From positions 611,070 to 675,069 of the forward strand of contig NZ_JBMWAN010000003.1 of assembly GCF_049546785.1 (NCBI RefSeq): 64,000 nucleotides of DNA, written 5' to 3'. A model generated the notes under the pieces. That model did no database searches. It worked only from the letters and a program-made list of their open reading frames with translations, and was not told the DNA's origin. The position numbers and the translations under genes are program-made. This document shows, one piece after another, positions 44,516-53,100 of the stretch (position 1 is its first letter; each line of letters begins with the position of its first letter). This DNA comes from Nitrospira_D sp035465795. GTDB lineage: Bacteria; Nitrospirota; Nitrospiria; Nitrospirales; Nitrospiraceae.

Positions 44516-45697
44516 CTACACTCCCCGGCTATATACTCGCGTAGCAGCTTGCAGCGCGTGCCCTGGCGCGGAGAGCCGGCCGGACCGGATAAAAAGTTCT
44601 TCGACCGCATTCAAGAACGTCAACACGTTCGCTTCCGTGCAGGATTCCCCCATCAGCCCCACTCGCCAGACTGTCCCTTTCAAGGGGCCGAGTCCTCCGC
44701 CGATTTCAATGCCGAAGGTCTGGAGCAGTTGTTGGCGTACCGCGGCCTCGTCGATGTGGGAGGGCACCGTGACGCAGGTCAGCATCGGCAGGCGGTGCTC
44801 GTCCGGAGGCAGCGGGGTCAGGCCGAGTTCCGTCAACCCGGCGACGAGCGCGGCGCTGTGCAATCGGTGCCGTGCAAAGCGGGCGGGCAGGCCTTCTTCC
44901 TCGATCAGACACAAGGCCTCATGCAGCGCATAGAGCATCGAGACGGGCGCAGTGTGATGGTAGGCGCGTGTGCCCTCGGCCCAGTAGTCCGCGATCAGCG
45001 ACAGATCGAGATACCAGCTCTGGCAGGGCGTTCGCCGGCGCGAGATCATATCCATGGCCCGCGCGCTGACGGTGAGCGGCGCCAAACCGGGCGGGCAACT
45101 GAGACATTTTTGGGTTCCGCTGTAACAGATATCGATCCCCCATTGGTCGACTTCCACCGGTACTCCGCCGAGGGAGGTCACGGCATCGACGATCAGCAGG
45201 GTGTCATGATCCCGGCACAACCGGCCGACCGCTTCGATCGGCTGCCAGGCTCCGGTAGAGGTTTCTGCGTGGACCAGCGCGACCGCCTTGATCGGTCCCG
45301 TTCGCCGCAGGGCGGCCTCAATCATGTCCGGCGGAATGATCTGCCCCCAGGGGGCTTCGACGCGGACGGCCTTGCCCCCGCAACGTTCGATAACCGTCGC
45401 GAGCCGGGTGCCGAAGACGCCATTCACGCCGACGATGACCACATCGCCCGGCTCGACCACATTCACGATCGCGGCTTCCATGCCGGCCGATCCGGTTCCG
45501 GACAGCGCGATGGTGAAACGATTCGAGGTCGAAAACAGGTGCCGCAGCCGCGCCTGAATGTCGTTCATGATCGCCAGAAATGCCGGGTCGAGATGGCCGA
45601 TCAGCGGGGTCGCCAGCGCCTGCAGCACGCGCGGGTGGACCATACTGGGGCCCGGGCCGAGGAGCAGGCGCTTCGGAGGATGGAGTTCCCTGATCAC
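44516..45697 (-). CDS. Class V aminotransferase (serine/alanine-glyoxylate type)
   Basis: This 393-residue PLP enzyme resembles serine-glyoxylate/alanine-glyoxylate aminotransferases. It has LLLGPGPSMVHPRVL at the start, the SGTGSAGMEAAI cofactor loop and VDAVTSLGGVPVEVDQWGID. The Schiff-base lysine lies in YSGTQKCLSCPPGLAP. In autotrophs such enzymes handle glyoxylate and serine/glycine. The GTG start at 45697 has GGAG five bases ahead. It is the first gene of a three-gene operon. Confidence 0.88.
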   Translation of the reverse strand: MIRELHPPKRLLLGPGPSMVHPRVLQALATPLIGHLDPAFLAIMNDIQARLRHLFSTSNRFTIALSGTGSAGMEAAIVNVVEPGDVVIVGVNGVFGTRLATVIERCGGKAVRVEAPWGQIIPPDMIEAALRRTGPIKAVALVHAETSTGAWQPIEAVGRLCRDHDTLLIVDAVTSLGGVPVEVDQWGIDICYSGTQKCLSCPPGLAPLTVSARAMDMISRRRTPCQSWYLDLSLIADYWAEGTRAYHHTAPVSMLYALHEALCLIEEEGLPARFARHRLHSAALVAGLTELGLTPLPPDEHRLPMLTCVTVPSHIDEAAVRQQLLQTFGIEIGGGLGPLKGTVWRVGLMGESCTEANVLTFLNAVEELFIRSGRLSAPGHALQAATRVYSRGV

Positions 45698-45948
45698 GCG
45701 GCGGTCTCCGTCACGTGCCGTTGGGAGAGTTCACGCATGCCGGGAACGTCGTCCTGCGCGGTTCGTTCTGTTATCTTCATCGGTATGCCGTAATCGGTCA
45801 TTGGTCCTTGGATCTCAGCGAGTTGCAGCGGCACAGTATAGCCAACTCCGGGCGGATAGGCCATGTGATATTCGGGTGTGCAAGCGTGGCCAGTAACCAA
45901 TTCGGGGGATAGGTCGTGGCTCAGGGGCAATGGTATAGTCGCGCCCAT
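45694..45948 (-). CDS. Possible small protein coupled to the aminotransferase
   Basis: An 84-codon frame ends with a TGA that overlaps the aminotransferase GTG (GTGA), as coupled genes do. Translation gives no recognised domain (HMAYPPGVGYTVPLQLAEIQG, MKITERTAQDDVPGMREL). The whole frame also lies over the promoter region of the divergent CAAX protease gene. It may be chance; an inner ATG start (for MAYPPG) is equally possible. Confidence 0.25.
   Translation of the reverse strand: MGATIPLPLSHDLSPELVTGHACTPEYHMAYPPGVGYTVPLQLAEIQGPMTDYGIPMKITERTAQDDVPGMRELSQRHVTETAA
45931..45939 (+). promoter_or_regulatory. Extended -10 of the CAAX protease gene (leaderless)
   Basis: TGGTATAGT ends seven bases before the ATG at 45947. 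No ribosome site is present. Confidence 0.55.
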
Positions 45949-47443
45949 GGAATGTGAGCCACGACAGGGTGATCCGCCGTCTCCATATTATGGGACGGCC
46001 GAACCAGTGAACTCCTCACCGTGTGACGGCCCCGCCCGTCCGCAATTCTCTTCGTTCGTCAGCGTGCTGTCCGCGCTGATGTTGATGGTCACGCTCGGGG
46101 CCATCCTCTGGTCCTCCTCGAATAGCCCGAAGCTAGACCGTTTCGAGGATCCCGATCAGGCGCTCGATCTGATGGTCAGCCGGACAATGGAAGCCCAGGA
46201 CGGACTTGAGTTGGCGCCGGACCTGCAGCAATGGATGACCGCCTGGACGTCCGGCGGTAATCAGGCGGAGCGGGAGCAAGCCATCCAATGGTATCGGGAA
46301 CTGGTGGCGACCACGGGCAGGCCACAGTCCCATCTTCGGCTGGCGATTCTGCAAGGCGAGTCCGGGCGCCATGGAGAGGCGGTGGCAACCGCCCGGACAT
46401 GGAAGGCCGGGAGCGAACCGTTCCCCCTCTATGCCCGGTTCATTGAAGGGGCCTATGGCGACGGCCCTCTCTCGAAAGAGAACGAAATGGCCCTGCAGGC
46501 GGAGCTGGCCGAAGCCCTGCCCGCCGGGTGGTTCTACAACCATCTGGCCGCCGCGCTGGCCGAGCGGGCGGGTGACGCGCCGTTGGGCGCCACGGTGGCG
46601 CGGCAGATTCAGGAGCGCGGGGAACGGATTCAGCAGCGCGCGCAAATATTGACCGGCGTGGAGCTGCTCTGTTTGATCATCGGCTCCGTGCTGCTGCTCG
46701 GGATCGTGCGGTTGAAGGGGCAGCGGACGGATGTGTTGCGACTGCATCACCCGGGTGTGCCTCCCCCCTGGCCAGGCGGGACCGGCGCGGCCGTGCTCCT
46801 GCGGGGCATGGCGCTGGGGGCCCTTGTGTCGCTGGCGTTCTTCTCCTTTGCTCCGGCCGAAAATGTCTCGCTGCGCGCATTGGCCATTCCGATGGCCAAC
46901 CTTCCGCTCCTGGCGATGGCCTATGCCTATTTGCTCAAGCCGGCGGGATTGAACTTTTGGAACGGTTTTGGCCTGCAGATCCCACGAGGGCAGGTTGCCC
47001 GTCTTGCAGGGATCGTCCTGGCAGTCGTGGCGGCGGGGCTCTGGGGCGAATGGGCGATGGGCCGGGTGGCCGAGTCGCTCAACCTGACGAATCACTGGAC
47101 GGAATGGTTCGATCCCGATCTGGTGTGGGCCTCCGGTTCGGTGCTGACCATCAGCTTGCTGGAATATATCGTCTTTGCCCCGATCTTCGAAGAACTCGCC
47201 TTTCGCGGCTTGCTCTATGCGAGCTTGCGGCGGCGACTGACGCCGCTGCCCGCGGCGATGATCAGCGCCGGTATTTTTGCCTTCGCTCACGGCTACGGGG
47301 TGATCGGCTTTCTCAGCGTCTTCTGGAGCGGGCTGCTCTGGGCCTGGATCTATGAGCGGACTGGCAGCGTGCTTCCCGGCATGATCGCGCACGCCGCCAA
47401 TAACCTCTTGGTCTGTCTCAGCGTGATGGCGCTGCTTCGCTAA
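45947..47443 (+). CDS. CPBP (CAAX/Rce1-like) intramembrane protease family protein
   Basis: This 498-residue membrane protein has an N-terminal transmembrane helix (VLSALMLMVTLGAILW). A soluble, TPR-like helical region follows (about 60-220), then about eight membrane helices. The CPBP signature lies in IFEELAFRGLLYASLRR (about 414-422), with the further motifs FAFAHGYGVIGF and MIAHAANN. These residues (EE, R, H, N) are all kept. Bacterial members act in peptide processing or protein sorting. The ATG at 45947 is chosen because of the -10 box; an upstream frame extension overlaps that box. Confidence 0.85.
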   Translation: MECEPRQGDPPSPYYGTAEPVNSSPCDGPARPQFSSFVSVLSALMLMVTLGAILWSSSNSPKLDRFEDPDQALDLMVSRTMEAQDGLELAPDLQQWMTAWTSGGNQAEREQAIQWYRELVATTGRPQSHLRLAILQGESGRHGEAVATARTWKAGSEPFPLYARFIEGAYGDGPLSKENEMALQAELAEALPAGWFYNHLAAALAERAGDAPLGATVARQIQERGERIQQRAQILTGVELLCLIIGSVLLLGIVRLKGQRTDVLRLHHPGVPPPWPGGTGAAVLLRGMALGALVSLAFFSFAPAENVSLRALAIPMANLPLLAMAYAYLLKPAGLNFWNGFGLQIPRGQVARLAGIVLAVVAAGLWGEWAMGRVAESLNLTNHWTEWFDPDLVWASGSVLTISLLEYIVFAPIFEELAFRGLLYASLRRRLTPLPAAMISAGIFAFAHGYGVIGFLSVFWSGLLWAWIYERTGSVLPGMIAHAANNLLVCLSVMALLR

Positions 47444-47617
47444 CAGGCTCGTGAAAACGGCCCCCAACTTCCTTCTCGACTCGAAACGGTCCTCAACGTA
47501 CCCCGTCCGGGAAAGAGCTGCCCCCCGGAGTTCGGGGATGGGTGGGTGAGAACTGTTACGCCTCCGGTCCGTTCTCGCCTGCGGCCTCGTTGGATGACCG
47601 TTTTGACAAGCCTGCTA
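47442..47617. repeat. MITE-like element with terminal inverted repeats
   Basis: A 176-base non-coding block is bounded by AACAGGCTCGTGAAAACGG (47442-47460) and CCGTTTTGACAAGCCTGCT (47599-47617), which are inverted copies matching at about 16 of 19 positions. The left end overlaps the stop of the CAAX protease gene. A related half-end (TTCGTCAACAGCCTGTTA) occurs near 56134. It looks like a short mobile or REP-type repeat without its own transposase. Confidence 0.5.
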
Positions 47618-47630
47618 CTTTGCTGCTCGT

Positions 47631-48419
47631 TTATGGATTGTGGATCTTGGTGAGTTCTGCCTGGAGATCTTGGTGGCGAATTTCGTAGCCGAGAGTGTGA
47701 GTGAGCTTTCCGGTTGAAATACGTTTTCCCGGTTCGCAGTCGGCGATTGAGGTCGAAGGCATGATTCCCCAGCGCTGTTGCGCGAATTCGCAGATCTCCT
47801 TCCACGTTTTCGGTGTCCCATCGCTCACGTTGTAGACCTCTCCGGATGTTCCGCGCTCCAGCGCGGTCAGGCAGATCGAGGCGAGATCCTCGACGTGAAT
47901 CAGGTTCACATATTTGCGTGAAGGGCCGACACGGCCCTTTCTGATCCAGTCGAGCGGATTGCGGCCAGGGCCGTAAATGCCGGCCACGAGGAGCACGACG
48001 GCGCCGAGCTCCTTCCTAAGATACTCTTCTCCCTGCACGCGCGGTTTGCTGAGATCGATCGGAGCCGCTTCGTCAATCCAGGGAGGAGGGTAATCCCGAG
48101 ATTCGCCGATGTCATACGCCGACGTGCTGCCGAGCACGACGAGGCGGGGGGGGGAGGTGTTCAATCGCTCACCGAATTGCCGCACAAGGTCCGGCGGCAC
48201 AGCGGGAAAGCACCAGAGGATATCCGCAGAGTCGGGGAGGCTCGTCCACGTGTCAGGTTGTGCGAGATCGAAACGGAGGCGCTGCTCCGGCAATAGGTGG
48301 GCGAGATGCTTCTCCGGCTCGCGGCTGGTGGCCAACACCTTGCGGTATTGCCGTGCAGCCAGCGGGAAGAGAAATCGCGCGGTATAGCCCGAGCCCAGGA
48401 TGATGAGCGTTTCCCGCAC
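47631..48419 (-). CDS. NAD(P)-dependent epimerase/dehydratase-like protein (YeeZ type)
   Basis: This 262-residue extended-SDR protein has a cofactor motif IILGSGYTARFLFP and the stretch LVVLGSTSAYDIGE. The usual YxxxK is not obvious; VQGEEYLRKELG is the corresponding region. VAGIYGPGRNPLDWIRKG and INVEDL-like LIHVEDLASICL are typical of sugar-nucleotide epimerase relatives. The GTG start has GGAGG ten bases upstream. The substrate is unknown. Its 3' end faces the MITE-like repeat. Confidence 0.8.
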   Translation of the reverse strand: MRETLIILGSGYTARFLFPLAARQYRKVLATSREPEKHLAHLLPEQRLRFDLAQPDTWTSLPDSADILWCFPAVPPDLVRQFGERLNTSPPRLVVLGSTSAYDIGESRDYPPPWIDEAAPIDLSKPRVQGEEYLRKELGAVVLLVAGIYGPGRNPLDWIRKGRVGPSRKYVNLIHVEDLASICLTALERGTSGEVYNVSDGTPKTWKEICEFAQQRWGIMPSTSIADCEPGKRISTGKLTHTLGYEIRHQDLQAELTKIHNP

Positions 48420-48495
48420 AGGGGATGGTCCTCCGTCTGACGTTGCGACAGTGTGCCAGTGATGGTTGAGGAGAGTCCATTCAAATTCCTCTGTT

Positions 48496-48524
48496 TTGTT
48501 GGCGAATTGTTTCCATGGTGATAT
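48496..48524 (+). promoter_or_regulatory. Promoter of the propeller lipoprotein gene
   Basis: TTGTTG (48496-48501) and TGATAT (48519-48524) have a 17-base spacer and lie about 50 bases before the ATG at 48575, which has AAAGGGAA as ribosome site. Confidence 0.45.
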
Positions 48525-48574
48525 ACATCGAATGAGGTCTCCTAATGCGGAGCCTGAACTAAAAGGGAATCCCT

Positions 48575-50032
48575 ATGAACATACGAATGCTATCATGGCT
48601 CGCGTTGTCGATGCTGCTGCTCCTGGCCGGATGCTCGGACAGTGGGAGCGACGGGAGCGGGATTACACTCGGAGGCGGGTTAGGCGCCGTGGTCTACCTG
48701 GCTGATCAAGATACCCTTGGGGTCTTCGAATTGTACGACGTCGCTTCTGGCACCAAGCTGAATCCTGCCCTTACACCGCCCAAGACCATTCGCAGCTTTG
48801 CGCTGACTCAGGACGGAAGCGCCGTCGTCTACATTGCCGACCAGGATACTCCTGGAACCTTCGAGCTCTATCGCGTGAGTCTTGCAGCTCCGGGAATAAG
48901 CGATAAATTGAGCGGGGTGCTGGCGCCGGGCGGAAATGTGATGGAGTTCGCTGTGACTCCGGATAGCAGCGCGGTCGTATATCGCGCTGATCAAACGTTC
49001 GACGAGGTGTTTGAGCTGTACCGGACGGTGTTTGCCGGATTAAGCAGAACCAAGCTCAATCCTGATTACCTGGGTAGCCCTGCAAAGGATATCGACGCAT
49101 TTGTCATCATGCCGAATGGCAGTGGCGTGGTCTATCGGGCCGATCAGGATACGGATGGCGTCAGTGAGCTGTATCGGGTGTCGTTTGCTAACGCCCCGAT
49201 CAGCACGAGGCTCATCTCCCCTGCGATGGTTGCGACAGAAAACGTCGGGGCTTTTGCCGTCACTCCGGACAGCTCGAAGGTCGTGTTTATTGCGAATCTG
49301 AACTCTGTGACCGTTGACGAGCTGTTTTTCGTGCTGTCCGGAGGCGGTGCAACTACCCGGTTGAACGATGTGCTGGTACCGAACGGGAACGTGGACAGTT
49401 TTGCGATCACACCTGATAGCCTGGCAGTCGTCTATCGTGCCGATCAGGACGAGGACGAGATGTTTGAATTGTACCGGAAAGTGATTGCAGGGGGGCTACC
49501 AGACAAACTCAACCTGGCCTTTGGTACGAACAGTGGCAAAGATGTCAGGTCCTTCGCGGTCCTTCCCGATAGCAGCGGCGTGGTCTATATTGCGGATCAA
49601 ACAGCCAACGAGGTTTTTGAGCTGTACCGGACTCGGTTCGGAGGCGGGAATGCGAGGTTGAATCCAGCGTTTGTGGGGGCTGCTCAAGAAGTCTTCGACT
49701 TTGTCATTACGCCCGATAGTTCAGCGGTGGTCTATCGGGCCGACCAGGATGTCAATGGAGTGAATGAGCTCTATCGGGTGTTGCTTGCCAATCCGGGGTC
49801 GAGTACCAGGATCAATCCCGCCCTTGACATCGGGGAAAACGTGGCGGCCCCCGGCACCGCGACCTCCTATGCCGTGTCGCCCGATAGTTCGGCGGTGGTC
49901 TATCGCGCCAATCAGGATAATGTGAATATCGTGGAGCTGTTCCGGACCCGCTTCGTGTCCATGGGCTTGTCCGTCAAGTTGAATAGTCCGCTCGTGGTCG
50001 GAGAGGATGTCGCAGGTTTTGCCCTGCGATAG
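48575..50032 (+). CDS. Lipoprotein with nine tandem beta-propeller-like repeats
   Basis: This 485-residue surface or periplasmic lipoprotein has a lipobox LLLLAGC near residue 20. The mature part is nine tandem repeats of about 50 residues. Each holds VVYRADQDxxxxxELYRV, a KLNP-like turn and FAVTPDSSA; examples start at VVYLADQDTLGVFELY, VVYIADQDTPGTFELY and VVYRADQDTDGVSELY. The fifth repeat is the most diverged (VVFIANLNSVTVDELF). The pattern resembles TolB/DPP-IV-type propeller blades. The function is unknown, perhaps binding. It probably forms one large propeller. Confidence 0.75.
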   Translation: MNIRMLSWLALSMLLLLAGCSDSGSDGSGITLGGGLGAVVYLADQDTLGVFELYDVASGTKLNPALTPPKTIRSFALTQDGSAVVYIADQDTPGTFELYRVSLAAPGISDKLSGVLAPGGNVMEFAVTPDSSAVVYRADQTFDEVFELYRTVFAGLSRTKLNPDYLGSPAKDIDAFVIMPNGSGVVYRADQDTDGVSELYRVSFANAPISTRLISPAMVATENVGAFAVTPDSSKVVFIANLNSVTVDELFFVLSGGGATTRLNDVLVPNGNVDSFAITPDSLAVVYRADQDEDEMFELYRKVIAGGLPDKLNLAFGTNSGKDVRSFAVLPDSSGVVYIADQTANEVFELYRTRFGGGNARLNPAFVGAAQEVFDFVITPDSSAVVYRADQDVNGVNELYRVLLANPGSSTRINPALDIGENVAAPGTATSYAVSPDSSAVVYRANQDNVNIVELFRTRFVSMGLSVKLNSPLVVGEDVAGFALR

Positions 50033-50091
50033 TTCTCACTCCCGGCGGGCGGTTTGGATCGGGACTCGCACCTGGGCCCGGGACAAGGTCC

Positions 50092-50120
50092 TTGACTCGA
50101 CAGGGGCGGCATCCTAGCAT
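50092..50120 (+). promoter_or_regulatory. Promoter of lhr (leaderless)
   Basis: TTGACT (50092-50097) and TAGCAT (50115-50120) have a 17-base spacer, and the -10 ends six bases before the ATG at 50127. It is one of the clearest leaderless arrangements in the window. Confidence 0.6.
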
Positions 50121-50126
50121 CACAGG

Positions 50127-53100
50127 ATGCCGCTCACATCATTCCATCCCCTCATTGCCGACTGGTTCCGGTTGCAGGTCGGTGAGCCGACCGACGTCCA
50201 GGTTCAGGCCTGGCCTGCCATTCAATCCGGCGCGGATGCGCTGATTGCCGCGCCGACCGGATCGGGGAAAACGCTCGCGGCGTTTCTGTCCTGCATCGAT
50301 AGCCTGTTCAAGCAGGCCCTGGCCCGCGAACTCGGCGACCACACGCAGGTGCTGTACGTCTCACCGCTGAAGGCGTTGAGCAACGACATCCAGAAGAATC
50401 TTCAGAAGCCGTTGGCGGAGATCGGCCAGGCCGCCATGCAGGCCGGGCTGCTCATGCCCGAGCTGCGCGTGCTGGTCCGGACCGGGGATACGCCCATGGC
50501 TGATCGGCAGCAGATGCTCAAGCGGCCGCCGCACATTCTGGTGACGACGCCGGAGTCGCTCTTTATTCTCATCACCGCCGACAAAAGCCGCCGCATGCTG
50601 CAGACCGTGCGGACGGTGATTGTGGACGAAATCCATGCGCTGGCGCCCAATAAGCGGGGGGCGCATGTGGCGCTCTCGCTGGAGCGGCTCGAAGCGCTCA
50701 CGCTGACCAAGCCGCAGCGCATCGGGCTCTCGGCGACGCAACGGCCGATTGAGCTTGTCGCAGAGTTTCTCGTCGGGAATCGCAACGCGCCGGTCGCCAA
50801 TGGTCACTCTTCAAACTACGAAGATTCAGCACTCAGCACTCAGGACTCAACGCTTTCCGGTGGCCATCAGCCATCAGCCACCAGCTCTAAGCCTCCCCGC
50901 GCGTCACTCGTCACCCGTCACGCATCACAGGTTCACTGCACCATTATTGATGTCGGCCACCGCCGCGAACTTGATCTGGCCGTGGAGGTGCCGAAAGACG
51001 AACTGAGCGCGATCGCCACGAATACGGTCTGGTCCGATGTGTATGACCGTGTGGCCGAATTGGTCCGGCAGCATCGCTCGACGCTGGTGTTTGTGAACAC
51101 GCGCCGGTTGGTTGAGCGCGTGTCTCACTATCTCGAAGAACGCCTCCAAGATTTGGGGCCCGATGTGGTCGCCGCGCATCACGGCAGCCTCTCGCGGCAG
51201 ATTCGGCTCCATGCGGAAGAGCGGCTCAAGACCGGCCAGACCCGCGTCGTCATTGCCACCGCGTCTCTGGAACTGGGCATCGACGTCGGGACGGTCGATC
51301 TGGTCTGTCAGATCGGCTCCCCGAGGGCCATCGCCACGGCATTGCAGCGGATCGGTCGCGCGGGCCACTGGATCAAGGCCGTTCCGAAAGGCCGCCTCTT
51401 TGCCATGACGCGGGACGAGCTGCTGGAATGCGCCGCCCTCGTTCGCGCCATCCGGGCGGGAACCTTGGATCGCATCGAGGTGCCGATCGCTCCGCTTGAT
51501 ATTCTGTCGCAACAGATCGTGGCGGCTGCGGCGAGCCAGGCATGGACGGAGGACGAGTTATTCTACCTTTGTCGGCGGGCCTATCCATACCGGGATCTGA
51601 CGCGTGAAGAATTCGATCAGGTGGTGCGGATGTTGTCTGACGGCATTGCGACGCAGCGGGGCCGAGGCCTTGCCTATCTCTATCATGACCGGATCAATCG
51701 CCGGATCAAGGGGCGGCGCGGGGCCCGGCTCGCGGCGATTACCTCCGGCGGGGCGATCCCCGACACAGCGAACTATGCGGTGGTGGCGGAACCGGACGGC
51801 ACGGTCGTGGGGTCGGTGGACGAGGATTTTGCGGTGGAAAGCCTGGCCGGCGACATCATGCTGCTCGGCAACACCTCGTGGCGGATCAAGCGGGTGGAGG
51901 CGGGGAAAGTGCGCGTGGAAGATGCGCAGGGGGCGCCGCCGAATATTCCCTTCTGGCGAGGCGAAGCGCCGTCCCGGACGGCCGAACTCTCAGCCGAGGT
52001 GGCTTCTCTGCGGCAAGAGATTGCGCAGCGGGCTAGTGGTGCCAGGGAAGAGGCACGAGGCGGAGAGAATGTTCCTGCCCGGACCCTCGGCCCTCGCCTC
52101 TCGCCCATAGCCTGGCTTTGCCACGAATGCGCGCTCGATCAGCGTGGCGCGCAACAAGCCATCGAATATGTGCTGGCCGGCAAGTCGATTCTGGGGACCG
52201 TGCCGACGCAACAGACGATCATCGCCGAGCGGTTTTTCGACGAAAGCGGCGGGATGCAGCTGGTGATCCACGCGCCGTTCGGCGGGCGGATCAACCGGGC
52301 CTGGGGGCTCGCCCTTCGGAAACGCTTCTGCGTCACCTTCGATTTCGAGCTGCAAGCGGCGGCGACGGATAACGGACTGGTCATCTCGCTGGGCGAGAAG
52401 CACAGCTTTCCGCTGGAGTCGGTCTTCGGGTACCTCCATTCGAATTCTGTGCGGGACGTGCTGATCCAGGCCGTCCTGCTCGCCCCGATGTTTGCGACGC
52501 GCTGGCGATGGAATGTCTCGCGGGCGCTCGCGCTGCTGCGATTTTCGAACGGGAAAAAGGTTCCGCCGCAGATTCAGCGCATGAAAGCCGAGGATCTGCT
52601 GGCCGCTGTCTTTCCTGACGCCATTGCCTGCCAGGAAAATCTGACTGGAGAGCGGGCGGCGCGGCAGATTCCCGATCATCCCCTGGTCAAGGAGACCTTG
52701 CGAGATTGCCTGACAGAGGCGATGGATCTGGAGGGGCTCACGCATGTGTTGCAAGGCATCGAGTCCGGCCGCATCCAATGCGTGGCGGTCGACACGCCGA
52801 CGCCCTCGCTCTTCTCGCACGAGATCCTGAACGCGAATCCCTATGCCTTTCTCGACGATGCGCCGCTGGAAGAACGGCGGGCGCGCGCAGTGGAGATGCG
52901 GCGGACGCTGCCGCCGGAATTGCTCGGCCAGGTCGGCGGGCTCGATCCCGAGGCCATCGAAGAAGTAGAGCGGGAATCCTGGCCGGTGGTGCGGGATGCC
53001 GATGAGTTGCATGATGCCCTGCTTACCCTGGTGTGGCTGCCCGATGATCGGATGCGGCAATGGGCGATGTTCCTCCCGGTGTTGATCGAATCCGGGCGCG

